Shown here: one piece after another, positions 6,958-16,700 of the stretch
Layout of the letters: every line of letters begins with the position of its first letter
Numbering within the stretch: the first letter of the stretch is position 1
Position numbers and translations under genes: made by a program
The notes under the pieces: generated by a model
Told to the model about the DNA's origin: nothing
Databases searched by the model: none
What the model saw: only the letters and a program-made list of their open reading frames with translations
NCBI GenBank assembly: GCA_021647785.1
Contig: JAKIUC010000004.1
Coordinates: 1-64,000, forward strand
DNA from: Melioribacteraceae bacterium
GTDB taxonomy: Bacteria > Bacteroidota > Ignavibacteria > Ignavibacteriales > Melioribacteraceae
Length of the DNA: 64,000 nt
Reading direction: 5' to 3'

Positions 6958-8250
6958 ATGCGACAGACACCATATATAGCACTAATGATTTTTAGTTTAA
7001 TTATTTTACTTATCGATTTCTACTCCTACAAAGGGCTTAAGAAGATTAAACTAAATTTAAATAGTTCAACTAAGAAAGTTTTCTCCATTCTTTTTTGGAC
7101 CATTCCTCTATTAATAATAGCTACTCTATTCTTTTTGTTTACATTCAGAGAGAAAGCAGACCCACGTTACGCTATGGTCTATTTTCACTATTTTAGCGGG
7201 TCATTTTTACTGCTCTATATTCCAAAACTACTTTTTGTTCTATTTAACTTGTTTGATGATTTATTCCATTTTGGAAAGTATTTAGTACTGAAGATTAATA
7301 AAGCAAAATTGAATAACAGCGAGGGTGATAAAATTTCGAGAAGCACGTTTTTAACTCGAGTCGGATTTGTAATTGCAGGAATTCCATTTCTCTCAATTGC
7401 TTATGGAATTGGCTGGGGCAGGTTTAATTTTATTATTCGAAAATCGAATCTATATTATTCAAATTTACCAAAAGAGTTTAACGGATTTAAGATTGCACAG
7501 ATATCAGATTTTCATCTCGGAAGCTATGCCGGTAATATTGATAAAGTTGAAGAAGTTGTAAATTTAATTAATGAACATAATCCGGATCTAATTGTTTTTA
7601 CTGGGGACTTAGTTAACAACCTTGCCTCAGAAATAGAACCTTATTTACCAGTTCTTTCAAAATTAAAAGCGAAATATGGAATGTATTCCATTCTTGGAAA
7701 TCACGATTATGGTGAATATGTTCGTTGGTCTTCGCCAGTAAAGAAGCGGGAAAACATTGAACAACTTATCAAAAATGAAGAAGAAATTGGATTTGAAATG
7801 CTGATGAATTCCGCTGCAAAAATTACTATCGGTAAGAGTTCCATTTCCATAATTGGAGTAGAGAATTGGGGACTCCCTCCATTTCCGCAATATGGCAATT
7901 TGAATAAAGCCCTACAAAACATTGATGATTCAGAATTTAAAATTCTACTATCTCACGACCCAACTCATTGGGATGCAGAAGTTGTGAGCAAAACTAATAT
8001 CGATTTAACTTTATCGGGGCATACACACGGTGCGCAATTTGGAATTGAAATACCTGGCTGGCGTTGGTCTCCAGTAAATTTACGCTACAAACAATGGGGT
8101 GGAGTTTATAGAAATGGGAAGCAAGTTCTAAACGTCAATACTGGCATAGGTTTTATCGGTTTTCCCGGCAGGATTGGAATGCCTCCGGAAGTTGGGTTAA
8201 TTACATTGAAAAACAGTAATACAAAAATCATTAAATCTGGGTTCTTATAA
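6958..8250 (+). CDS. Membrane-anchored metallophosphoesterase (YkuE/YaeI-like)
   Basis: A 430-residue protein. Residues 1-160 contain four hydrophobic helices. Residues about 175-420 are a calcineurin-like phosphoesterase domain with all five motif blocks: QISDFHLGS (D-x-H), FTGDLVNN (G-D), ILGNHDYGE (G-N-H-D), LLSHDPTHWD, and LTLSGHTHGAQFG (G-H-T-H). In B. subtilis YkuE and E. coli YaeI the comparable domain acts on cell-wall components or UDP-diacylglucosamine. E. coli LpxH replacements belong to the same superfamily, so a role in lipid A or envelope metabolism is possible but unproven. It is monocistronic and convergent with the gene at 8319-11591. Confidence 0.85.
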   Translation: MRQTPYIALMIFSLIILLIDFYSYKGLKKIKLNLNSSTKKVFSILFWTIPLLIIATLFFLFTFREKADPRYAMVYFHYFSGSFLLLYIPKLLFVLFNLFDDLFHFGKYLVLKINKAKLNNSEGDKISRSTFLTRVGFVIAGIPFLSIAYGIGWGRFNFIIRKSNLYYSNLPKEFNGFKIAQISDFHLGSYAGNIDKVEEVVNLINEHNPDLIVFTGDLVNNLASEIEPYLPVLSKLKAKYGMYSILGNHDYGEYVRWSSPVKKRENIEQLIKNEEEIGFEMLMNSAAKITIGKSSISIIGVENWGLPPFPQYGNLNKALQNIDDSEFKILLSHDPTHWDAEVVSKTNIDLTLSGHTHGAQFGIEIPGWRWSPVNLRYKQWGGVYRNGKQVLNVNTGIGFIGFPGRIGMPPEVGLITLKNSNTKIIKSGFL

Positions 8251-8318
8251 GTCTCTAAATAATTTTCAAGATTTTAATAATTAAACCACTCTAAAATGGC
8301 TTTCACCATCAACTTTAA

Positions 8319-11300
8319 TTAAAAATCGAAACCAATTGAGAAATAATATTTAGGTTTTGAGAAGCCTTCAAAATCGTAAGCCCAAGCAACATCGAACCTA
8401 AGTAGGAAGAAAATAACGTAAGACCTTGCACCAAATCCAGTTCCAATAAGCATTCCTTTTGATAAATCTTTTACATCACGCTTATAGCCAATATTGAAAT
8501 CTTCATTCTTAGTCCATGCTGTACCCGCATCAATAAATGCAGTACCAATTACATTTTGGAAGAAGAGGGGAATGATAGGTCCAGCAACCAAATATCGGAT
8601 AATTGGCAATCTTAACTCTAAGTTAAGAAGTAAATATTTTGTTCCAACTTGCTGTGCATAATTGTATCCTCTAAGGGGCATAGCAGGGGATAGGAATGCA
8701 AAGTCAGAAGCATTTTCAATTGGTACAGTACCGGTTTCGAATGTGCGGTTTATCCAATTATCTGTTCCGCCAAGCATAAATCTTTGCGGGTTATTTCCGC
8801 CAGAGTAACCACCTGAAAATCTGAAAACTACAGAGTTATCAAAAAGAAAGCGGACATACTTTCTGTAATCCCAAGTAACTGAATAGAAACTTCTGCGTGG
8901 GTCATCAAATCCAAAATTCCCGAATACTGTTGCCTTATAACGCGAGCCTTGAATTGGGGAATAGTAACCCCACATTGTGTTATCGTGAATAAAACTAACG
9001 GAAGGAATTGTATAAAAAAGTTTCTCCATTGGTTCTGCAAAAGTATCAAGGTTTTCGGAAGATGTAAGAATAGCAGTGAATGATGTTTCAAATCTATTAA
9101 ATCTGCTTAGTGGAATACTTGTAGAAATTGAACCTCCATAATTTCTAAATCTAAAAAGATTATAACTCATTCCTCTATTTAAGTATACAAAACGAGCAGT
9201 ATGAAATAAGTCAATTCCAAAATTAACTTTTTTGGCTAAGTAATAATATGATAAACCATAGTCACTATTTTTTAGATCAACTTGAAAACCAGTAATTCCA
9301 ATTAATCTATGGTTTCCAAGCATGTCGCTAAAAGACATTACAGTTGTACCAATTAAACCATAGAAAGTGCTGAAGCCAGCATTGGCATATATTAAATCGG
9401 GGGTAAAATTAACTTTGTATCTGTTCACCAAGTAGTTCCCATTTTCATCTAACTTTTGAATAAATAGGTTCTCATCTTTCTCACCTTCTCCTTCGGTGGC
9501 AAATTGCGAACTTCCGGTTGGAGAGAAAACGTAACTGCTGTAATCTTTTGAAGTATTTGTTGAATCTTGTTCATCGTCAGCACCACTATCTACAACAAGA
9601 TCGCCAGTAAAAATAAAATTTCGTTTTCCTTCTTTTTTCTTCTCTTTATCTGCAAGAAAAATAGGTTTTTCAGCAGTACTAATTTGTGTTGTATCGGGTA
9701 ATTCCGAATCGGCTAAAAATGCAACTTCAGAATCTAAGCCATAAGCAGCATTTGCATAAACGCTTGCCATAAACCCTGTCATTTCAAGTGAATCTAATTC
9801 TTCAGAAAGATTAAATGGGTCATTAATTAGAAAAATGTTATATCCCTTTTTAAATAGCGTGGTGTATATAAGTTTCATTCCATCTTGCGAAAGGGATAGT
9901 TGCTCTAATTGATTTAATGAATTTGTAATTGGTTTTGCAAAGTCACTTGGGGTAGTATTATCAGCACTTTTTGAAATATCACTAATTGACATTTTATAAA
10001 TATTTATAATTCCATTTTTATCTGAAACAAAAAGAATAGCATCCCCTTTGGGTGAAACTACTACAGATTTTTCATCGCTAAACTCCCAATCTGTAAGTCG
10101 TGTAATTCTATTTGTGTTTAAATCTGTTTGATATAAATCGAGTTGTTTGTAGTTATGTTCAAAAATAGTAAAGTTTTCAGGTAGCATAAATGGAGTTAAA
10201 TATTCTCCTCTATCGGATGAGAAATATATTTTTTCACTATTAGGACCCCACGAAGGCTGCGAATCTGTAAAAATATCATTAGTAACATTAGTAACTTTTT
10301 TTGTATCAAAATTATAAATGTATATGTCCGATTGAGCAGCATTGTGAGCAGCAAAAGCAATTTTCTTTCCGTCTGGCGACCAACTTACTGAACCAATGCC
10401 TCCAAAGTTAAATGGTAGGCTGCTAAACTCTTTAGTTTCAACATTGATAATTGTAATTACATCGTTGCCACCTTTTTTTAATGCAAGAGCAATGTGTTCG
10501 TTATCTGGCGACCAAGTTAAAGTTGGATGAAGTACATTCAATTCTTCAAACTCAAAAGTAGTTCCACTACTAACAACTTTTTCAATTTCATCTTTATCTC
10601 TAAGGTCTCTCACATATACATCAAGAAAAATATCTCTATCAGAAATAAAAGCCATCTTATCACCAATTGGAGATATTGCTGGACTTGTGTTGTAAAAACC
10701 AATTGATTTTTTAGTATCAGTCAACCGTTTTGAAAACTCATCTGGTTCTTCTCGTGTTGCAATATCGGGCCAGAAATGAACTTTAATATCTTTCTTCCAT
10801 TTTTCACTTAGCTCTTCGAGAGTAATTCCGAGAGTAGCTTTTAAGCCTCGCTCAAAGTCTCCAACATCATTTATCCGAGTTAGTAACTCACCAACTTTCT
10901 CTTTCCCATATTTATCTGCAATATATTTGAAAATAGATTGACCGCCACGATACCCAAAATACCCGCTAAGCTGCGGGATATCGGGAAGAAAATCATTTAT
11001 AATTGCATTTCTAATAAACATATCGGAGTTTGTTTCCCAATTGCTCGAAAGATACTCAGCCATACCTTCGTGAAACCAATGAGGAAGCTGCAAAGTAATT
11101 CCGCGCGATACAATATTTTGGATTGTTCCACCGTAGAGCATATCGCGCATAACTGCATGAACTAATTCGTGATGTATTACATGGCGGTATTTTTTGTAAT
11201 CTCCCTCAAAAGGGAATACAACTCTATTTTTAAATGGTTCAGTAAAACCGCCAGTTCCTTGCCCAAGGTATCCGTCAGTAGTATTTGTCTCTTGAAAATC

Positions 11301-11591
11301 GTTATGAGAGTTATAAATTATTAATGAAATTCTATTATTGATTTGATAATCTAATCTCTCTTGTAAATCTTCCAATGCATCTTCAGCCGCAGCCGCAGCA
11401 AACTCAGCATTTACTTTCCCATCTTCCGAGTAATATAAATCAAAGTGTTTGGTTTGTATGTAGAACCAAGCGTACTCTTTATACTGCACTTTGTTTTGCC
11501 CAAATTGCGCAAATACTTCAACAGAGTTCAGCACAAGTATTGAAGATGTTAAAAAAAGAGATGCCAAATAGTATTTAAATAATTTATACAT
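8319..11591 (-). CDS. Secreted metallopeptidase-like / TolB-propeller / outer-membrane barrel protein
   Basis: A 1090-residue three-part protein. Residues 1-29 are a signal peptide. About 35-270 form a peptidase-MA-type gluzincin domain with HELVH (141-145) and downstream EGMAEY (Glu about 180), a complete zinc site. About 295-600 are WD40/PD40 TolB-like propeller repeats (SPDNEHIAL, SPDGKKIAFAA, GPNSEKIYFSSDRG). About 700-1090 are a BamA/D15-like 16-strand barrel, including GFGARSYVIFFLLRFDVAWAYDF near the end. The last residue is Phe, as in BAM substrates. It follows rnr by 8 bases. The architecture recurs in Ignavibacteria and Bacteroidetes but I know of no characterised member. A surface protease sensing outer-membrane state is conceivable. 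Confidence 0.8.
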   Translation of the reverse strand: MYKLFKYYLASLFLTSSILVLNSVEVFAQFGQNKVQYKEYAWFYIQTKHFDLYYSEDGKVNAEFAAAAAEDALEDLQERLDYQINNRISLIIYNSHNDFQETNTTDGYLGQGTGGFTEPFKNRVVFPFEGDYKKYRHVIHHELVHAVMRDMLYGGTIQNIVSRGITLQLPHWFHEGMAEYLSSNWETNSDMFIRNAIINDFLPDIPQLSGYFGYRGGQSIFKYIADKYGKEKVGELLTRINDVGDFERGLKATLGITLEELSEKWKKDIKVHFWPDIATREEPDEFSKRLTDTKKSIGFYNTSPAISPIGDKMAFISDRDIFLDVYVRDLRDKDEIEKVVSSGTTFEFEELNVLHPTLTWSPDNEHIALALKKGGNDVITIINVETKEFSSLPFNFGGIGSVSWSPDGKKIAFAAHNAAQSDIYIYNFDTKKVTNVTNDIFTDSQPSWGPNSEKIYFSSDRGEYLTPFMLPENFTIFEHNYKQLDLYQTDLNTNRITRLTDWEFSDEKSVVVSPKGDAILFVSDKNGIINIYKMSISDISKSADNTTPSDFAKPITNSLNQLEQLSLSQDGMKLIYTTLFKKGYNIFLINDPFNLSEELDSLEMTGFMASVYANAAYGLDSEVAFLADSELPDTTQISTAEKPIFLADKEKKKEGKRNFIFTGDLVVDSGADDEQDSTNTSKDYSSYVFSPTGSSQFATEGEGEKDENLFIQKLDENGNYLVNRYKVNFTPDLIYANAGFSTFYGLIGTTVMSFSDMLGNHRLIGITGFQVDLKNSDYGLSYYYLAKKVNFGIDLFHTARFVYLNRGMSYNLFRFRNYGGSISTSIPLSRFNRFETSFTAILTSSENLDTFAEPMEKLFYTIPSVSFIHDNTMWGYYSPIQGSRYKATVFGNFGFDDPRRSFYSVTWDYRKYVRFLFDNSVVFRFSGGYSGGNNPQRFMLGGTDNWINRTFETGTVPIENASDFAFLSPAMPLRGYNYAQQVGTKYLLLNLELRLPIIRYLVAGPIIPLFFQNVIGTAFIDAGTAWTKNEDFNIGYKRDVKDLSKGMLIGTGFGARSYVIFFLLRFDVAWAYDFEGFSKPKYYFSIGFDF

Positions 11592-11599
11592 TAATAAAT

Positions 11600-13696
11600 T
11601 TACTCTATTATTAAGAAGTCAACTTCACGTTTATCTTCATCAACTCTAATTAGTTTAACTGTTACTCTATCACCAAGTCTGAATATGCGTTTAGTTCTTC
11701 TGCCAACAAGTGAATGTTTTTTTTCATCAAATTCGTAGTAGTCATCATCTAAGTCACTAATCCTAACAAGACCATCAGCAAGATTCTCACTCAATTCAAC
11801 AAAAAGACCAAAGTTTGTAACACCAGAAACTATACCTTCAAAATCGGAGCCAAGTTTCTCTTTCAAAAATTCCATCTGCTTTAGTTTAACTGATAATCTT
11901 TCAGCATCTGTAGCTATTTTTTCGCGAGTAGAAGTATGTTCACAAATATCATTTAATTCGACTATAGAATATAAATGATTATCATTATTTTCAAGGTAAT
12001 TATACGTCAACAAATGAACAATTAAATCGGGAAATCTTCTGATAGGTGAAGTGAAATGTGAGTAGTGATTGAAACTCAATCCGTAATGCCCAATGTTTCT
12101 CGGGGAGTAGATAGCCTTTGCCATTGTTCTTATTGCAGTTTCGTTTAAGACGGCTTCTTCCTTTGTACCCTCGGCTTCTGTTAAAAGATTCTGAAATTCT
12201 TTGGAGAGATTTTTACTTGAAACATTAAATTTATACCCAAGTGATTTTACAAATTGAACAAACTCAAAAAGTTTTGTTTCATCTGGTTTATCATGTATGC
12301 GATATACAAATGGTTTAGGATTTTTTCTATCACCTTTGTTGAAATGCCCAGCTACAATTCTGTTTGCGAGAAGCATCAACTCTTCAACTAACTGGTTGCT
12401 CTCTTTCATCTCTTTAATATTAATTGCAGTTGGTTTTCCGTTTGCATCAAGTTCAAATTTTATTTCCGGACGTGTAAAATTTATACTTCCGGTTCTGCTT
12501 CTCTCACTTCGCAAATGTTTTGCTATTTTATTTAATTGAATTATTTCTTTTTGGAAATCACCTTTCTCATTCTCTAAAATCTCTTGCACTTCTTCATAGG
12601 TAAATCTCCGCTTGCTGTTGATAATAGATTTTTTAATTTGATATTTTTTGATTTTCATTTTAGAATCAAATTCAACAATCACAGAGTAAGTTAGTCTATC
12701 TTTGTTGGGTACTAAAGAACAAAGGTTGTTTGATAGTCTCTCGGGAAGCATAGGAATAACTTTACCAACAAGATATACAGATGTACCTCGCTTTAATGCT
12801 TCATTAAATATTTTACTATTGCGAGTAACATAGTGACTTACATCAGCAATATGAATTCCGACAGATAAATTTCCGTTCTTTAAAGTTTTTACTGAAACTG
12901 CATCGTCAAAATCTCTAGCATCAATTGGGTCAATAGTAAAAACATTTTCACTACGTAAATCCAAACGCTTTGCAACTTCATTATCACTTATTTCTGATGA
13001 GATTTTACTTAACTCAGTTTCAACTTGTTCAGGAAATTCTGTATCAATTTCAAACTCACGAGCTATAGAAGCTATATCAGCATCGAACGATCCTGCTTTG
13101 CCAAAATTATTTCCAACAACACCTTCGGGATGAGATGAGCGATTCGATTGTAGTATATCAACCACTTCAACTAAATCTCCAACCTTTGCACCATTTAAAT
13201 CTTTTACATCTATAAATATATTTCGATGAATTGATTTCTCTTTTGGCTTCACAAAGTAAAGACTTTTTTGTTTTATTATTGTACCAATAATTTTATCAAA
13301 TTTGCGGTCAACAATTTTTACAACTTTTCCTTCAAGGTTTTTTCCTTTTTTATTTGAAAGGAGTTTTACTTCAACAGTATCGCCATGAAATGCAATTCCA
13401 AAATATTTTTCGGGAATAAAAATATCGTTTAATTTCGAGTTCTTTAAAATTACAAATGCGTACGTTCCTTCTTTAGAAAGCTGGAATGTACCAACTAACT
13501 TCTTTGTAGCACTTTTAACTTTCTCGAATCTTTTTCCCCTTCTAACAATAAATTCATCTTTTGAAAGAAAGTAGATAGCTTCTTTTAGTTCAGCATATTT
13601 CTTTGCACTATTGGCATTTAGCTTATTTGCTAATTCTTTAACTTTTATTTTTGCACCTGGGTGCTGATTAAAATATGTTTTTACTTTTTCTTGCAT
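11600..13696 (-). CDS. rnr: Ribonuclease R
   Basis: A 698-residue 3'-5' exoribonuclease (RNase II/R family). It has an N-terminal winged helix (residues 1-60), a cold-shock domain (about 65-215), then the RNB catalytic domain. The signature IDPIDARDFDDAVSV carries the metal-binding aspartates. FTSPIRRFPDLIVH is the conserved C-terminal RNB motif. An S1 RNA-binding domain ends the protein (about 615-695, GSDFEGIVSGVTNFGLFVEL). The ribosome site AAGGAG lies 7 bases before ATG 13696. It degrades structured RNA. The barrel gene at 8319-11591 follows after 8 bases, so the two are likely cotranscribed. Confidence 0.95.
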   Translation of the reverse strand: MQEKVKTYFNQHPGAKIKVKELANKLNANSAKKYAELKEAIYFLSKDEFIVRRGKRFEKVKSATKKLVGTFQLSKEGTYAFVILKNSKLNDIFIPEKYFGIAFHGDTVEVKLLSNKKGKNLEGKVVKIVDRKFDKIIGTIIKQKSLYFVKPKEKSIHRNIFIDVKDLNGAKVGDLVEVVDILQSNRSSHPEGVVGNNFGKAGSFDADIASIAREFEIDTEFPEQVETELSKISSEISDNEVAKRLDLRSENVFTIDPIDARDFDDAVSVKTLKNGNLSVGIHIADVSHYVTRNSKIFNEALKRGTSVYLVGKVIPMLPERLSNNLCSLVPNKDRLTYSVIVEFDSKMKIKKYQIKKSIINSKRRFTYEEVQEILENEKGDFQKEIIQLNKIAKHLRSERSRTGSINFTRPEIKFELDANGKPTAINIKEMKESNQLVEELMLLANRIVAGHFNKGDRKNPKPFVYRIHDKPDETKLFEFVQFVKSLGYKFNVSSKNLSKEFQNLLTEAEGTKEEAVLNETAIRTMAKAIYSPRNIGHYGLSFNHYSHFTSPIRRFPDLIVHLLTYNYLENNDNHLYSIVELNDICEHTSTREKIATDAERLSVKLKQMEFLKEKLGSDFEGIVSGVTNFGLFVELSENLADGLVRISDLDDDYYEFDEKKHSLVGRRTKRIFRLGDRVTVKLIRVDEDKREVDFLIIE

Positions 13697-13747
13697 ATTA
13701 CTACTCCTTCGTTGTCAATTATTAATGGACAATATTTAAATCACTAT

Positions 13748-13779
13748 TAGTAGGGACGTTGCTCGCAACGTCCCTACTA
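13748..13779. repeat. Perfect 15-bp intergenic hairpin overlapping the tamB stop codon
   Basis: TAGTAGGGACGTTGC (13748-13762) is followed after two bases by its exact complement (13765-13779). The tamB stop codon (13777-13779) is the last triplet of the structure. There is no T-tract, so it is not a standard terminator. 'GTAGGGACGTTGC..GCAACGTCCCTAC' palindromes are dispersed repeats in many bacterial genomes. It may protect or separate the tamB and rnr messages. Confidence 0.75.
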
Positions 13780-16700
13780 GAATGAAAACCTGTACATAAT
13801 ACCAAACTCGCTAATTTTTTCATTTTCAGCCGAAGATGAAATAACTGGATTTTTTCTTTCGGCTCTAATAATAAACTGTGGGCTAAAGAGATATTCTAAT
13901 TTTGCATTTGCTTGACTCCAATCGGAAATCTCTTGCATAGTTCCACCAATAGTATAGCGCACTTTTTGAACTCGACCGGAAATGTTGTATCTCGTTTGGT
14001 CTCCGGTTGTATTAATATTAACATTGTTTACAAAATCACCAAGCTGAGCATTAAGCATTGTTGTAACTACTGAGCTTGCAACCGACATTCCTGCAGATGC
14101 TGCCAGGTTTGCATTTTCAGAATCGGTGCTAAATGTTCCGAATAGAATAAAGTACATTGCATCTCTATCATTGTACTGTTGGTTTGGAATATCATAATCA
14201 ATGTTCTGTACGCCAGTATAAATTTTCATATCTAAGGGTTTCTTACCAGATGCAAGATTTTCGAGAAGGGAATTAACAGAATCATTAATTTTAATTTTAA
14301 CCGCTGTCCTTTCTGGCTCAGCTTCCCTATTTCTTGGATTAATATAGTCTGCAATATAAGTTGAAGTTAAATTAATCATAGGGTTTGCAATGTCATCCGT
14401 AAACTTAATATTTCCTTCAGCACTAAAAGTTTTATAAAATGTAAACATTGAACTTGGAAGAATATCAAATTGCCCAAGACTTGTAAATTGATTATTAATA
14501 TTTCTAATTCTTAGTTCTCCTGAAATATCTGCAAGGAGTTTCTGGTTTAAGGTTTTTGATAATACTACAGATAACTTAGCAATATCAGGAGCCTTAATTG
14601 TTATATCTAAATCAAAATTACTCGGAATTGTAGTTTCGTTTTCTTCACCTTTCTTAACTGAAATGGCTGAAAGTAGTTTCTCATACTTTAGTTTCTGCAA
14701 TTCCGATTTAGAAGAATCATTAACAAAAATATACTTAAAGTCTGAACTTGTAACAGAGTAGCTTGAGGTAGATGGGATGTAATGCAAGTTTACTTCTCCG
14801 AGAACTACGTTTCCGCTTATACTCGATTTTTCATTTTCATATTTGTAATTCCACTTATTCTCTGTTTCAATCTCTAAATCGCCATAAAAATTTGGTGAAG
14901 TTTCTCTTGAGAAAGGACTAAGTAATGCTATTTTCCCATTCATATCAATATTAATAGATTTAAGTGAAAGTCCATCAGTCAATATCTCTCCAGATAATAC
15001 CATCCTTCCTGGGAAGTGAGTTTTCTCAATATTTTTAATGTAAGTATTTCCGAGCCTAATTTTTTTATTTTCAAAAAGTAGATTAAGACTAACTGCATAA
15101 TCAAGGTTTGTTAAAGCAGAAGTAAATTTTGCATTCTTTAATGAAAGGTATCCTGAATAATTCATATCAGAAAGTTTACCTGTTATATTAATATCAGAAT
15201 TTATGAGTCCTGTTGGATTTTTGATAGTTGGTATTGCATCTCCAAATGACGCAATATTAAAATTATTTGTAATCAGTTCTAAATCCATAGTTTTGTTTGA
15301 TTCACTCATTGATTCATTGTTTGCTGAACTAAAGTTTATTGGAATATTTCCATTGAGCGTAAGAAGTTTTTCTCCTGAATTATTAAGTGTATCAATAAAT
15401 TCAATGTTAGTAAATAGGTTAAAATCCTCATATTTTATTTCACCATAAAGAGAACCGAGACTATTTTTATTGATAATAAGATTCTCGATAGAAAAATCCA
15501 AATCATAAATAGGAATTTCCGTTGTACCTTTAATTTTAGCCGTAAGATTTATATTTGAGTTTGTCTCATCAATATCAGCCCCAAATAATCTGTTGGCAAG
15601 TATTGCACCATTTGCATTCTTAATTTCTAATTGTAAATCTTGATTTAACTTTTCTGAAATAATTCCATTTATTGTTAAAGATGAATTATTATTAAATAGA
15701 TTAAAATTAGAAATATTAAAAAGGGAAGGAGTATTTTTAATTATAATTGAATCACTATTTTTCCACAAGTAATCTTTGTAAGAAAAAAACAAGTTTGAAA
15801 TATTAATACTCTCTGTCGAGTCTTTGAACTCAATAAACCCTTCTAATCCAACATCAATATCATTATCAATATTGCCTTCAATGTTAAGAAAGGCTTTGCT
15901 TTGGTTAAAGACTAAATCGCTCGAAATATTATTAATATTTATATCTGAAACCATTTCCTCTGAAACGAAGGATAAAGAACCAAAAATGTTATCGAAAGAA
16001 TATTTATGATTATCAACACCAATGTCTATATTACTTTCAACTCCGGAAATATAAAAAACTTCTTTTCCCTTAAAGAGAAACAACCAGTCGAGATCAAGGG
16101 TTGTACTTATCGAAAAGTTATCTAAATCATTCTCCACATATCCATATCCTTTCCCGGAAATTTCAACTTTATCTCTATTCAATAGTGCAGCAATTAATTT
16201 GAAATCCTTAAAGTTAAAGTCATAGTCGAGGTATAATTCATTTTGTAGATAATCTTTTTCTAAAATAAGTTCTGTTAGAATATGTGTAGTATCTATATCT
16301 ATTTCAACAGGATTCATTTCTTCCAATTTCTCTGATATTGCATACCCAATTTTTTTTGATTGGTAACTTAAAAGATTGAATGTTTCAGCAATAGCGAAAT
16401 CTCCAGTAATATTAAAATCAAGAATATCTGAGCTAAAACTTATTAGTCTTGTGCTATCTATCTTTGATAAGTTTATATCAAAATGGATACTATCAAAATG
16501 GTTTGAGCCAATCTGAGAATCGAAGAAATGTAGAATGAACTCTCCTTCCGTTTCGTCCAAATCGAGAGAGTGTCCATTCACATCAAAATTGAAATTTAGA
16601 GAAGATGTTAAAGTAGTATCTTCAACTAAATTTGCGATGTTAAGATTTCCAATTTTCCCTCTTAAATTATAAATTGGTTTTTCGGTTGAAGCTAAATCAA

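Noticed and set aside
13748-13779. Rho-independent terminator of tamB
   Set aside because: The stem is perfect, but there is no T-tract and the stop codon lies inside it; listed as a repeat hairpin instead.
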